Assembly: GCA_002368175.1 (NCBI GenBank)
Contig: AP018172.1
Span: 4,152,001 to 4,216,000, forward strand
DNA from: Calothrix sp. NIES-2098
GTDB taxonomy: Bacteria > Cyanobacteriota > Cyanobacteriia > Cyanobacteriales > Nostocaceae
Length of the DNA stretch: 64,000 nucleotides
Direction of reading: 5' to 3'
Below are positions 1 through 9,468 of the stretch, one piece after another; the first letter of the stretch is position 1; each line of letters opens with the position of its first letter. Under the pieces are notes generated by a model. That model worked only from the letters and a program-made list of their open reading frames with translations, was not told the origin of the DNA and did no database searches. Made by a program: the position numbers and the translations under genes.

Positions 1-2153
1 TCTACCAATAATGTCCGCACTACTGACAAAGTTAAAGGTAGTTGGAAATGAAAACTTGTACCCTTTCCTGGTGGTGAAATCGCTCTGACGGTTCCCCCCA
101 CTTCCTGCGCCATGCTTTTGGCAATATCTAGTCCTACACCGCGTCCTGATATTTCTGTCACCTGTTTAGCTGTAGAAAATCCTGGTAGAAAGAGGAACTC
201 CAATAATTCAGCATCGCTAAGTTGAGCCGCCATTTCTGGAGATGTTAAATTTTTATTGATAGTTTTTTGACGCAACTGTTCGCGATTAATCCCTCGTCCA
301 TCATCAGTAATGGTAATTGCTAACATCCCACCGCGATGAAATGCTTCGACGCGAATTGTCCCTAAAGCAGGTTTACCAGCAGCGAGGCGTTCATCTGGTA
401 ATTCCAGTCCATGATCTACAGCATTGCGGAGAATATGAGTCAGAGGTGCTTCGAGTTTTTTGAGAATATCGCGATCGACTGGAGTGGCTTTACCAATAAT
501 TTCTAATTTGACTTGCTTATTTAACTTGCGTGCCAAATCGCGAATCATGCGCGGAAATCCTTGGACACCATCAGCAAAGGGGCGCATGTGAGAATTAATT
601 ACTTCTCGGTAGAGGCGATCAGATAAACTGGCGGTACGACGCACATATAATTCTAATTCATCAAGGCGATCGCCTAAAAAATCCAAACATTCTTGTTTTT
701 GTTGTCTTGCCTGTGCTAAAAAATCCTTCCCATCTTGCTCAAATAAATTCTGATCCAGGCTTTCCTGCAACTGTTCGAGACTGCGAGACACTTCCAGCAT
801 TCGGGATTTCAGTGTCATCATCGCATCAGCAAAAGGTTGTAACCAGTTGGTTTCAATTAAAGACTCGCCAGCTAAACCCATGATGCGGTTTAAGTTATCA
901 GCACTTACTCTCACAACTCTGTCACCAGCAGCAGTTTTCTCTGTTTCATCAGCAGTAATGGCTACTGGTTCTTCGACTATAGCTGATTCCTTGACCAAAG
1001 TCGCTGTCCGGGTCACAGGTTGACGACTTACAGGATTTGGTTCAACAGGGGTAGCAACAGCAGCAGTGACCATTTGCTTGTGACTCTGTGGTTTGATATC
1101 TGCGTTTGGCTGTAAAATAGCTGCAATTTCTCCACAGGTAGCTGTAAAATCATCTTGGTGTTCTGCCAACCAAGTAGCTAGTTCCTCATTGCTTAACTGA
1201 CTGATATTTTGTAGTAAGTCTACACCTTGCAATAACACATCCACTTGTTCTGGATACAACGTTACAATTTTATTTTGGGCGGCGACAAAACAATCTTCCA
1301 TAACATGGGCTAATTGCACCGCCATATCTAACCCGACAAGTCTGGCTGCACCTTTGATAGAATGAGCAGCACGCATCAAGGCTTCTAATTCTTGCGCTGA
1401 TTGGGGTTTAGTCTCTATTACCAGCAGTCCATCATTCAAAATACTGACTTGCGCCTCCGCTTCCAAACGAAACAAATCCATCATAGAACTGTCATCGCTT
1501 TTGAAGCTTGGCGTTACCTCTACCGCAGATATCACTTCTTTGGGAGGAATTTGAGGACTCCAGTCCTCAATATCAGCAGGAAATGGGGGCGCATCTGGAC
1601 TATCAACATCGCCCTGAGGTGTTGTTCCCATTGTCGCCTCAGTATTTACCGCAGATATCGCTGGGGAGATAACTATTTCTGAACTGGAATCTTGAATATC
1701 AATAGGATGTGAGGCTGCAACGGAACTATCAACAATGGACTGTGTTGCAGTTGTCACCTCGGAATTGAGGATGTTGACAATACTTCTTTGAGTACTTTTA
1801 AAGTCCCAATCATGTTCGCTCATCCACGACTCGAAATTAGCAGCAGTTGCTTTACTCATACTCAAGAGTAAATCACAGGTATGAAGTAAAGTATCAATTT
1901 GCTCAACTCCTAAATTAATACTCTCTTTTTGAGCAGCAATCAAACACTCCTTCATGATTTGCGCTAAATTGGCGGCGGCTGTAATTTCTAATATCTGAGT
2001 CGTTCCCCAAAGCCCATGAGCAGCTTGAATTGATTTCTCGACTTCATCAATAGAAAGCGGTTGAGTTTTCAGTATAGGAAGACATTGCTTAAGGGTAGCA
2101 ACTTGAGTTTCTATTTCTTGGCGAAACAGTTCCAAGATTGTGTAATCGCTCAT
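1..2153 (-). CDS. CheA-type chemosensory histidine kinase with two Hpt domains (3' part outside window)
   Basis: Minus-strand frame opening at ATG 2153 and running off the left edge; about 717 codons are visible. Two Hpt domains appear: the first around residue 46 (AAHGLWGT, histidine kept but without the usual KG) and the second near residue 260 with canonical AAHSIKGAARL. A linker and dimerisation helices follow, then the kinase core with N box HILRNAVDHGLE, DDGRG and GRGVGLDIAK, and the beginning of a CheW-like regulatory domain. It should autophosphorylate and pass phosphate to a response regulator; whether a fused receiver follows cannot be seen. It is last in an operon with CheW, MCP, CheR and CheW genes, the content of Wsp-like systems. 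Family call is very secure. Confidence 0.95.
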   Translation of the reverse strand, partial: MSDYTILELFRQEIETQVATLKQCLPILKTQPLSIDEVEKSIQAAHGLWGTTQILEITAAANLAQIMKECLIAAQKESINLGVEQIDTLLHTCDLLLSMSKATAANFESWMSEHDWDFKSTQRSIVNILNSEVTTATQSIVDSSVAASHPIDIQDSSSEIVISPAISAVNTEATMGTTPQGDVDSPDAPPFPADIEDWSPQIPPKEVISAVEVTPSFKSDDSSMMDLFRLEAEAQVSILNDGLLVIETKPQSAQELEALMRAAHSIKGAARLVGLDMAVQLAHVMEDCFVAAQNKIVTLYPEQVDVLLQGVDLLQNISQLSNEELATWLAEHQDDFTATCGEIAAILQPNADIKPQSHKQMVTAAVATPVEPNPVSRQPVTRTATLVKESAIVEEPVAITADETEKTAAGDRVVRVSADNLNRIMGLAGESLIETNWLQPFADAMMTLKSRMLEVSRSLEQLQESLDQNLFEQDGKDFLAQARQQKQECLDFLGDRLDELELYVRRTASLSDRLYREVINSHMRPFADGVQGFPRMIRDLARKLNKQVKLEIIGKATPVDRDILKKLEAPLTHILRNAVDHGLELPDERLAAGKPALGTIRVEAFHRGGMLAITITDDGRGINREQLRQKTINKNLTSPEMAAQLSDAELLEFLFLPGFSTAKQVTEISGRGVGLDIAKSMAQEVGGTVRAISPPGKGTSFHFQLPLTLSVVRTLLV

Positions 2154-2212
2154 AGATTAGAATTCCTATTTAATTTGTGAACAAACCCCTCCACTTCTTG
2201 ACCTCCCTATTG

Positions 2213-2950
2213 CTATAGGATTTTTTGATTGAGAGTGTAAAACAATAATTCCGAGTCGAGATAATTGACTTTTTGTCCTTCCCAATAAACAATCCCTTTG
2301 GTATAACCTTCTTCAGCTTTGGTAATCACAACGGGAGCATCTTGTAACTCATTCAAGTGGAAGCGGAAAATTCCATGCACTTCATCAACTGGAAATACCC
2401 ATTTATCTTCTCCTTGTCCAGTCACAATCATCCGTTGGAGATTAATTGCGTTGGCTATGGGGTTAGTTGCAGGAGTTGCTTCAATATGCAAAATATGACC
2501 TAGAGATGCACAAAGTAAAGTTTCCCCACGAATATTCACTAAACCGAGAAATAATTCATTACTGCGATGGGGTAGAGGTTGAATTACACAAGGATGAGTT
2601 ACTTCTTGCAGCATTCGTACTGGTAAGGCTAGTTTTTCATTACCTAAGCGAAAGATAATGATAGAAATCGCCTCAGATGTACGGATGATTGCTTCATTCC
2701 CTTCATTTATTTCAGAAGAGGCGGGAGTTTCTCCCAGAATGTCGATCCAGTCTTGTAAATAGTCTGTGGATGGTTCTCGTTCTAATAAGCTGTCACCCAC
2801 TGCGGCGTAGACTGGACATTCATAGCAATGGATGACGGTTTCTAGTTCAGGACAAGTGCGATCGCCCAGGACACCAATTTTATTCCAACAATCATTTAAA
2901 ATAGTGCGATCGCCTGTTGTAACATTGCTAATAGAGTGAGCATCATTCAT
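2213..2950 (-). CDS. CheW-domain scaffold protein (WspD-like)
   Basis: 245 aa. The C-terminal half (from about residue 95) is a CheW domain: FRLGNEKLALPV, the HRSNELFLGLVNIRGE signature, and a VDEVHGI segment. The first 90 residues are an extension with several cysteines (CWNKIG, CPELE, CYECPVY), as seen in the longer CheW of Wsp-type operons. It should couple the receptor to the CheA kinase. It lies 60 bp upstream of cheA and 20 bp downstream of the MCP gene, all in one orientation. The role of the cysteine-containing extension is unknown to me; metal or redox binding would be speculation. Confidence 0.88.
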   Translation of the reverse strand: MNDAHSISNVTTGDRTILNDCWNKIGVLGDRTCPELETVIHCYECPVYAAVGDSLLEREPSTDYLQDWIDILGETPASSEINEGNEAIIRTSEAISIIIFRLGNEKLALPVRMLQEVTHPCVIQPLPHRSNELFLGLVNIRGETLLCASLGHILHIEATPATNPIANAINLQRMIVTGQGEDKWVFPVDEVHGIFRFHLNELQDAPVVITKAEEGYTKGIVYWEGQKVNYLDSELLFYTLNQKIL

Positions 2951-2970
2951 TCCAGCTACCTTCCGCCTGC

Positions 2971-4827
2971 TTAATTTTGCACTTTAAAATGAGTAATCTC
3001 TGCCCTTAATGATTGAGCTGCGTCTTCTAGTTGCTCTAAAGCACTATTAGTCTCGCGCAAAGCATCAACTGTTTGCTGGGAAGCCTCACTTAATTGCTCC
3101 ATCGCTTCGCTAATTTGCGTCGCTCCCTGAGATTGTTCTTCCATACTTCCACTTACCTGCTCAAACTGTGGTGGTAAGCTTTGCACTTGCTGAATAACTT
3201 TGGAAATTTGGTTACTAATTTTGTTGACTTGTTCAACAGAATTATTGACAGAGTTGCTAAATTTATCCATTTCCATTACGCCTACAGACACGGCTGATTG
3301 CATATCTTTAACAATTTGCTCAATTTCTAAAGTAGCAACAGCTGTCTGATTAGCCAGACGACGAATTTCTCTAGCTACCACTGCAAATCCAGCACCATAC
3401 TCTCCCGCTTTTTCGGCTTCAATAGCTGCATTTAATGACAAAATACTGGTTTGGTCTGCTACTTTGGTAATTGTGACCACAACGCTATTAATGTTACTAG
3501 CTTTTTTATTCATCACTCCTAATTTGGAAGTAATAGAGTTGGTAGCTTCTGTCAAATTACGCATGGTATTTTCCATTTCTTGTAATTCGTCGCGGCTTTC
3601 ACTCGCAGCAGTAGCTGTCATTTTAGTCATCTCTGCGACTTGATCCATCATCTTGACTAAATTTCTCGAGGTAGCCGCAATTTCTTGAGCAGTAGCTGTG
3701 ACTTCATTGGTAGAAGCCAGTTGTTCTGTAACTGTTGCTTCTAGTTGCTTTCCAGAAGCAGCAATTTGCGTAGATGAGGTGGTAATCTGCACCCCAGACT
3801 GTTGAATACTTCTAATTAAGGAGTTTAAATCCTTATTCATTGTGTAAAAAGCATGTTGCAATTTACTGATTTCATCTTGATGACCAGATAGCTGAATTTG
3901 CATTGTCAAATCGCCTGTAGATATTTTTTGAGCAACATTGACTAACTCAGCAATTTTGGCAGCCACTGTATAAAAGGCTGTTTGCAGTTTTCCAATTTCG
4001 TCTTTACTTTCAGAGGATTGTTGTGTATTTAAATTACTTGTCGCTATATTATTAGAAATTTTAACTAATTCGTTAACTTTATTAACTATAGGTTTACTTA
4101 AGAGAACGCCAAACGTTATCGCAGTTAATGGACCGATAATTAAAGCAATAATCATCAAAAATGAACCATTTGCAGCATCCTGCTGACCTGCTTTATAAGT
4201 AGCAGTACCCAGATTTTCATTCAGCTTGATATCTTCTAATAATAATTTGGTTGCGGCTTCAAATGAAGGACGATTATCTTTAGCTCGTCGTCGTAGTTGT
4301 TCGTAAATAACCTTAGATTTTTTTATTAGTTCCATTTCTGGGGAGTTAGTTTTATTTTGCTTAATCAGTTCCAATTCCTTCTCCATCGGATTGAGAATGC
4401 TCAAGCTCTCAAACTGTTGATTTATTTGCATTAATTTTTCATGATTCTGCTTCCAGTCATTCCATTTGCTTAAAAGTTCTTCATATATTTTCTGCTCTTC
4501 ATTGTTTTTGTCAGTAGAATCGTACTGTTTAAACCCATTATCAATCTGTTCCCAAGCTTGTTTAATTCTTGCTACTTCTGCATTTCTTTCTGTTATCCAT
4601 AGTGTGGGATCGAGTAAAGCCCGCTCTGAAGATTCGATTTGGGTTTGTCCTTCATTAATTTTCCACAATCCTATAACGCTGGGTATACTGTTAGTGCTGA
4701 GAATATGAATGGCATTGCTCAGTCTGCTATTTACGCCCCAACCAATTAAAGCAACTACGAGAACAATTGCACCAATGAATGAAAAACCACTGATTAAGCG
4801 TTTTTGTAAACTTAAATTATTAAGCAT
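2971..4827 (-). CDS. Methyl-accepting chemotaxis protein, membrane bound
   Basis: 618 aa. One transmembrane helix at residues 12-32, a helical periplasmic four-helix-bundle type sensor (about 33-220), a second transmembrane helix at about 223-247, then two consecutive HAMP-like stretches (each with an EIGKLQTAF or EISKLQHAF-type end) and the MCP signalling domain with its conserved hairpin tip around EAEKAGEYGAGFAVVAREIRRLA. It senses a signal and controls the CheA encoded downstream. The cognate methyltransferase gene lies just upstream in the operon. No C-terminal CheR-docking pentapeptide is evident (the protein ends ITHFKVQN). The ligand cannot be told from sequence. Confidence 0.95.
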   Translation of the reverse strand: MLNNLSLQKRLISGFSFIGAIVLVVALIGWGVNSRLSNAIHILSTNSIPSVIGLWKINEGQTQIESSERALLDPTLWITERNAEVARIKQAWEQIDNGFKQYDSTDKNNEEQKIYEELLSKWNDWKQNHEKLMQINQQFESLSILNPMEKELELIKQNKTNSPEMELIKKSKVIYEQLRRRAKDNRPSFEAATKLLLEDIKLNENLGTATYKAGQQDAANGSFLMIIALIIGPLTAITFGVLLSKPIVNKVNELVKISNNIATSNLNTQQSSESKDEIGKLQTAFYTVAAKIAELVNVAQKISTGDLTMQIQLSGHQDEISKLQHAFYTMNKDLNSLIRSIQQSGVQITTSSTQIAASGKQLEATVTEQLASTNEVTATAQEIAATSRNLVKMMDQVAEMTKMTATAASESRDELQEMENTMRNLTEATNSITSKLGVMNKKASNINSVVVTITKVADQTSILSLNAAIEAEKAGEYGAGFAVVAREIRRLANQTAVATLEIEQIVKDMQSAVSVGVMEMDKFSNSVNNSVEQVNKISNQISKVIQQVQSLPPQFEQVSGSMEEQSQGATQISEAMEQLSEASQQTVDALRETNSALEQLEDAAQSLRAEITHFKVQN

Positions 4828-5007
4828 AAAGTTACTGTAATTTCTCCTAGCAATGAGAGTAATATCTAAAATAAATCTATGGCTTGCGTTGAGTAATCAG
4901 GTAGCTATACTGAGGTCATCAAATATAGTATTAGAATCAGTACTAAAGCTTTTTTCTTTGTCTGAAACATTAATTTATGAAATCTCATGACCTCCCAATT
5001 TATTTCC

Positions 5008-6279
5008 CTATTCTCTGTTTTCCAACCTTTGCAGACGTTGGCGTAAAATTGTAGCTTTTACCATATCTCCTCTTTGTTCTTTTAGCAAGATTAAATGCAA
5101 TAATGCCTGAAAATTCTTACCATCAAGGTAAATAGCTTTTTGAAAGTATTCCTCGGCTTGTGCTTCTAAACCTTGTGCCTGATAAACTTGACCTAGTAAT
5201 ACATAAGCTTCTGCACTAGTAGAATTCTCTTGCAAATAAGTTCTACATAAAGATGTAGCTTCGCTTAAATTACCTCGATCGGCTAAATTACGAATTGTAT
5301 CTAAACTGAGTTTCGCGGATTCTGTCAGCCTTTTACAGCTACTGATAATATCTTGGCTGCGAGTAGTTTGTCTATGGTCAATTTTAGAATCAACAATACC
5401 AAGTAGCGGAGGTGTTATCTGAGGAGCAATACTTTTCGATGGCTGATGATTTTGTCTGTTATTGTATGGCAACTTGTTTAATTCTGAATCTGCTTTCCTA
5501 CCAATAAAGCCAGAACCTACACGGATGACTTCAAAACCTAAGTTGCTTAACTCTCCTGTCTCTGCGGCACCAACTAATAATGTTCCTTGCCTTTTTAACA
5601 AGCGATGTAAGTTTTTTAAGGCGGTTTGTCTAGCTGTACTATCAAAATAAATTAAAACGTTACGACAAAAAATAATATCATAAGGCGCTCTATCTAATAA
5701 AAAATCTGGGGCAAGTAAATTGCCTTGATGAAAGTTAACAGCAGTTTTTACTTGTTCAACTAACTGATAATCTTTTCCAATAGAAGTAAAGTAGCGCTGT
5801 TGAAATTCGTTAGTAGTGCTGCGAAAAGAGTTCCGGCTATAAATAGCTTTTCTTGCTTTGTCTAAAGCTTTTTTGCTAATATCTATTGCATCAATCTGAA
5901 ACTGGCTCTTTACTAATCCCAAATCCAATAGTGTCATAGCTAGAGAGTAAGGTTCTTCACCCGTAGAACAAGGAACGCTTAACAAGCGTAGTCTACTGGT
6001 ATAAGATTTGGATAACCACTCTTGACGAATATAGTGAGTCAAAAAATCAAAGGGTTGTTTATCTCGAAAAAACCAAGTTTCTAGAACAACAATCTGTTCT
6101 ATTAGCTCTTCTAATTCCTGTAAAGAGTTGCGTAAAATTTGCCAATAATCATTGATATTACTGACACCACAAATAGTAAAGCGATTTTCTATAGCTCTGG
6201 CAATTTTGCGAGAGCCAATAATATTAGGAGCTACCCCAATTTTTTGACGTAATAGCTTCTCGATTTCTACCAAACTCAT
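5008..6279 (-). CDS. CheR-type methyltransferase with C-terminal TPR repeats (WspC-like)
   Basis: 423 aa. An N-terminal CheR helical domain (residues 1-75) is followed by the SAM-binding methyltransferase domain with the signature SVPCSTGEEPYSLAM and the IIFCRNVLIYF motif near residue 205. From about residue 335 there are TPR-like helices (AYVLLGQVYQAQGLEAQAEEYFQKAI). It should methylate glutamates of the neighbouring MCP. CheR fused to TPR repeats is typical of WspC rather than flagellar CheR. Only 4 bp separate it from the upstream cheW and about 180 bp from the MCP gene; that gap shows no gene. Confidence 0.92.
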   Translation of the reverse strand: MSLVEIEKLLRQKIGVAPNIIGSRKIARAIENRFTICGVSNINDYWQILRNSLQELEELIEQIVVLETWFFRDKQPFDFLTHYIRQEWLSKSYTSRLRLLSVPCSTGEEPYSLAMTLLDLGLVKSQFQIDAIDISKKALDKARKAIYSRNSFRSTTNEFQQRYFTSIGKDYQLVEQVKTAVNFHQGNLLAPDFLLDRAPYDIIFCRNVLIYFDSTARQTALKNLHRLLKRQGTLLVGAAETGELSNLGFEVIRVGSGFIGRKADSELNKLPYNNRQNHQPSKSIAPQITPPLLGIVDSKIDHRQTTRSQDIISSCKRLTESAKLSLDTIRNLADRGNLSEATSLCRTYLQENSTSAEAYVLLGQVYQAQGLEAQAEEYFQKAIYLDGKNFQALLHLILLKEQRGDMVKATILRQRLQRLENRE

Positions 6280-6283
6280 TAAT

Positions 6284-6742
6284 TTAACTTTCTCCCGCTG
6301 TTAATAAATAAGTATTTTGTGCATCTGTAAATAATTTATCTAAGCGAATGTATTGTATAATCCCCTTTTCATGCATCAGTATCCCACCAAGATATGGCGC
6401 TTCTTTGACGCGAATCCCAGAATCTACTAACTCAGTTTGTGGCTTGTTGAAAGTCTCTGTAATCTTTTCTGCAACTAAGCCCAAATATTGACGTGTCCGT
6501 TCTTGCGGAGAGTAACTAACCATAATGATTCGAGTACTCAAACAAAAGCGGCTGGGTGTACCACGAATTAAATGGCACAAGTCGATCACAGGTACAATTG
6601 CACCTCTGTACTGAAATAAACCCGCAACATACTCTGGTACATGATGTACCTTTCTCAGCGATACTCTAGGTATAATTTCGACTACAGCAGTGCTTTCAAT
6701 AGCGTATAAGTCATCACCTATTGACATAAGCAGCATTAACAT
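6284..6742 (-). CDS. CheW-domain protein (WspB-like)
   Basis: 152 aa, essentially a single CheW domain: LYAIESTAVVEIIPRVSLRKV, then HVPEYVAGLFQYRGAIVPVIDLCHL, which is the classical CheW core, then a C-terminal beta region. It is the first CheW of the operon, 23 bp after the HD-like gene and 4 bp before cheR. Methionines at residues 1, 3 and 6 are all possible starts; no strong ribosome-binding site decides between them. Two CheW genes flanking cheR and the MCP gene match the composition of Wsp-like clusters. Confidence 0.9.
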   Translation of the reverse strand: MLMLLMSIGDDLYAIESTAVVEIIPRVSLRKVHHVPEYVAGLFQYRGAIVPVIDLCHLIRGTPSRFCLSTRIIMVSYSPQERTRQYLGLVAEKITETFNKPQTELVDSGIRVKEAPYLGGILMHEKGIIQYIRLDKLFTDAQNTYLLTAGES

Positions 6743-6765
6743 AGTTGTATTTATTAATTCATTTG

Positions 6766-7743
6766 TTATGGTATTATTCGCATTGTACTTAGTAAACGCT
6801 CAAATTCAAAAAACTTTATAAATACTTCTAAAGCAGTCTCTGGATCTGTAGGGGTAGTAGCTGCAATTTCTCGAATGTTTTGTATATTTAAATACTTGAA
6901 TATTTTTTTCCTTAAAGTTAATATTGCTACTTCTGGGAAACCTAGCAGTTCATGCTTAACCCTGTATAAGCGTGATTTGGCAAAGTTAACTTGAAACTGA
7001 GCGCGTCTAAGCAACCTTTGCCTGAGGTTCTCGTATAGTTCTGGATTATCTGTAGCGAGAGTTTCTAGTTGATGATTTTGAATGAGTGGGATGATGTCAG
7101 GATTTTCTTCCAAGAATAATAAACTACCTTCTTGGTTATAGGCTGCGATTCCTTCCATACCTAATCCATTAATATCTGCTAAAGCAATGATGCGAGCTAT
7201 ATATGAGATATTTTGGTTATTCTCATATAGAGAAGGTTGATAGATACTTTGGTCTGTAGGGTCATAGAGGCAAATTGTGGCAGAGATAGCTTCTTGGATA
7301 ATTGATAAATCTGCGTTAGTGAATATAGCTGTACTCTTGGGATCGGATGCCGATATTTGTTGATTTAAATTTTGGATAAAGTCCAAGAGTTTTTCAATAG
7401 TTGCATTTTCACTGACGCTGGCTTCTCGTCGCCTAGAAGTTCGAGGTGGGTTAGGCGTGAAGATCTGGATCGTGTCATGAGCGATCGCGCACAAATCTAA
7501 CAGTAATTCCATTCTGGTGATACTTTCGACATCTGCTGGCAAATAAGGGCTAATTGTCTGAAAAATTAAGCTGGCTCGCTGTTTTACAGCCATTACATGG
7601 TCTATATTGTGGTAATAAAGTTGCTTTTGTGCAATTTCTCGCTCATATTCCGACAAAATAAATTGCTTCACCCTAGCCACAGCCTCCGCAAATGTTTTGG
7701 GGATAGGGAGTAACTTTAAGTTTTGTTGCTGGCTTGAATTCAT
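6766..7743 (-). CDS. HD-like domain protein heading the chemosensory operon
   Basis: 325 aa, no membrane segments. The N-terminal half has the metal-ligand pattern of HD phosphohydrolases: YYHNIDHV near residue 46 and CAIAHDT near residue 90, followed by helical segments. The second half contains ALADINGLGMEGIAAY and a helical C-terminus. HD proteins hydrolyse phosphomonoesters or cyclic nucleotides, but the substrate here is unknown. It is first in the operon, 23 bp before cheW, so its output may be linked to the chemosensory pathway; that link is inference from position only. A 277-bp gap before the divergent symporter gene probably holds both promoters. Confidence 0.7.
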   Translation of the reverse strand: MNSSQQQNLKLLPIPKTFAEAVARVKQFILSEYEREIAQKQLYYHNIDHVMAVKQRASLIFQTISPYLPADVESITRMELLLDLCAIAHDTIQIFTPNPPRTSRRREASVSENATIEKLLDFIQNLNQQISASDPKSTAIFTNADLSIIQEAISATICLYDPTDQSIYQPSLYENNQNISYIARIIALADINGLGMEGIAAYNQEGSLLFLEENPDIIPLIQNHQLETLATDNPELYENLRQRLLRRAQFQVNFAKSRLYRVKHELLGFPEVAILTLRKKIFKYLNIQNIREIAATTPTDPETALEVFIKFFEFERLLSTMRIIP

Positions 7744-8020
7744 ATTGACGTTTTATTTGGTACATACTTATAAGTGTTTTAACTTAATTTATTTACCTTC
7801 GATCTAGACAACGGTAGTAATTGCAATATCTACTACCTGAGTGCGAGGTTGCAAGCAAATAAACTAATGACCATAGTAGCCTTGAAGACAAAAATTCAGT
7901 AGTAATTACCAGACAACTTCTGCACAAGAGTTGGCAACTACTTTACAACCGATCGCTGTGGAAGAGTTCTTTTTTGTAGCACGGTGTAAATCGGTACTAG
8001 TCCTATAAGCGCAACTATTT

Positions 8021-9430
8021 ATGAATGATTCTGCCACTGATGGCTCTATTCAAAGTAAAAAACTACCATTTAAAACTAAACTGGCTTATGGTGCAGGCGA
8101 ATTAGGCCCAGCGATTACGGCAAATATTTCCATATTTTTCCTGCTGGTTTTCTTTACGAATGTCGCAGGTATCCCGGCGGGTTTGGCTGGTAGTATTTTG
8201 ATGATTGGCAAAATTGGGGAAGCAATCAACGATCCGTTTGTTGGTTTTTTGACTGATAAAACGAAATCTCGTCGTTGGGGTCGTCGTCTACCTTGGGTAT
8301 TATATGGGGCGACTCCTTGTGGTCTTTTCTTTTTCTTGCAGTGGATTGTACCGCCATTGAGTGTATGGAGTTTGTTTTGGTATTACGTAGCGATTGGGGT
8401 GATATCTCAGGTGTTCTACAGCGTTGTCCATTTGCCTTATGCAGCAATGACTCCAGAACTCACACAAGATTATGACGAACGTACCAGCCTCAACAGTTTT
8501 CGCTTTACCTTTTCCATTGGTGGCAGTATTTTATCGTTGATTTTGTCAAAAATCGTCTTTTCTGTAATTAGCGATCGCCAGCAACAATATCTAGTTTTAG
8601 CCGCAGTCTGTACTGTAATATCGATATTAGCGTTGTATGGCTGCGTTTACGGTACGCGCGATCGCGTTTTAGCATTTGAATCCAAACGCATTTCACTAGA
8701 AGAACTCCCATCTATTCCATTCACCGAACAACTCAAAATTGTCTTTACCAACCGACCTTTTTTATTTGTTATCGGTATATATCTTTGTACTTGGTTAGCC
8801 GTACAGATTACAGCCAGCATTATTCCTTATTTTGTAGTTTACTGTATGCATCTGCAAGAAGCGGATGTACCAACAGTGATGATTGCTGTCCAAGGAACAG
8901 CGCTGTTGATGCTATTTTTCTGGAGTACTTTAAGTAAAAAAGTTGGCAAGAAAGTTGTTTATTTTCTAGGAATTAGTTTATGGATTATCGCCGCCGCCGG
9001 ACTCTATTTCTTGCAACCTGGTCAACTGAATTTATTGTATTTAATGGCAGTCATGGCAGGTTTTGGTGTGTCTACAGCTTATTTAATTCCTTGGTCAATG
9101 ATTCCAGATGTAATTGAATTAGATGAACTCCAAACTGGACAACGCCGCGAGGGAATTTTTTATGGCTTTATGGTGTTGCTGCAAAAATTTGGTTTAGCTT
9201 TTGGTTTATTTTTAGTAGGAAATGCCTTGCAAGCATACGGTTTTAAAGAAGCTGTAGCTGGGCAAAATGAACTACCTACACAACCTGATTTGGCATTACT
9301 TGCTATTCGCCTTGCAATTAGCCCCTTACCTATAATTTGTTTAATTGCTGGTTTAGTTTTAACCTATTTTTATCCAATTACTCGTGAAATGCACGCTGAA
9401 ATCATGCTGAAACTCAAACAACGGCAATAG
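8021..9430 (+). CDS. GPH-family (MelB-like) sugar:cation symporter, MFS
   Basis: 469 aa with about twelve hydrophobic helices. The N-terminal KLAYGAGELGPAI and the loop NDPFVGFLTDKTKSRRWGRRLPWVL, with its DxxxGxxxDKT and RRxxGRRRP elements, are hallmarks of the glycoside-pentoside-hexuronide symporters. The second half carries DELQTGQRREGIFYGF, also conserved in the family. It should import a sugar or related solute with a cation across the plasma membrane. It stands alone, divergent from the chemosensory operon and convergent with the gene at 9469. Substrate not predictable. Confidence 0.9.
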   Translation: MNDSATDGSIQSKKLPFKTKLAYGAGELGPAITANISIFFLLVFFTNVAGIPAGLAGSILMIGKIGEAINDPFVGFLTDKTKSRRWGRRLPWVLYGATPCGLFFFLQWIVPPLSVWSLFWYYVAIGVISQVFYSVVHLPYAAMTPELTQDYDERTSLNSFRFTFSIGGSILSLILSKIVFSVISDRQQQYLVLAAVCTVISILALYGCVYGTRDRVLAFESKRISLEELPSIPFTEQLKIVFTNRPFLFVIGIYLCTWLAVQITASIIPYFVVYCMHLQEADVPTVMIAVQGTALLMLFFWSTLSKKVGKKVVYFLGISLWIIAAAGLYFLQPGQLNLLYLMAVMAGFGVSTAYLIPWSMIPDVIELDELQTGQRREGIFYGFMVLLQKFGLAFGLFLVGNALQAYGFKEAVAGQNELPTQPDLALLAIRLAISPLPIICLIAGLVLTYFYPITREMHAEIMLKLKQRQ

Positions 9431-9468
9431 AAGGTTGAGTAATTGATGAAATAATCAATCCTTTTACT

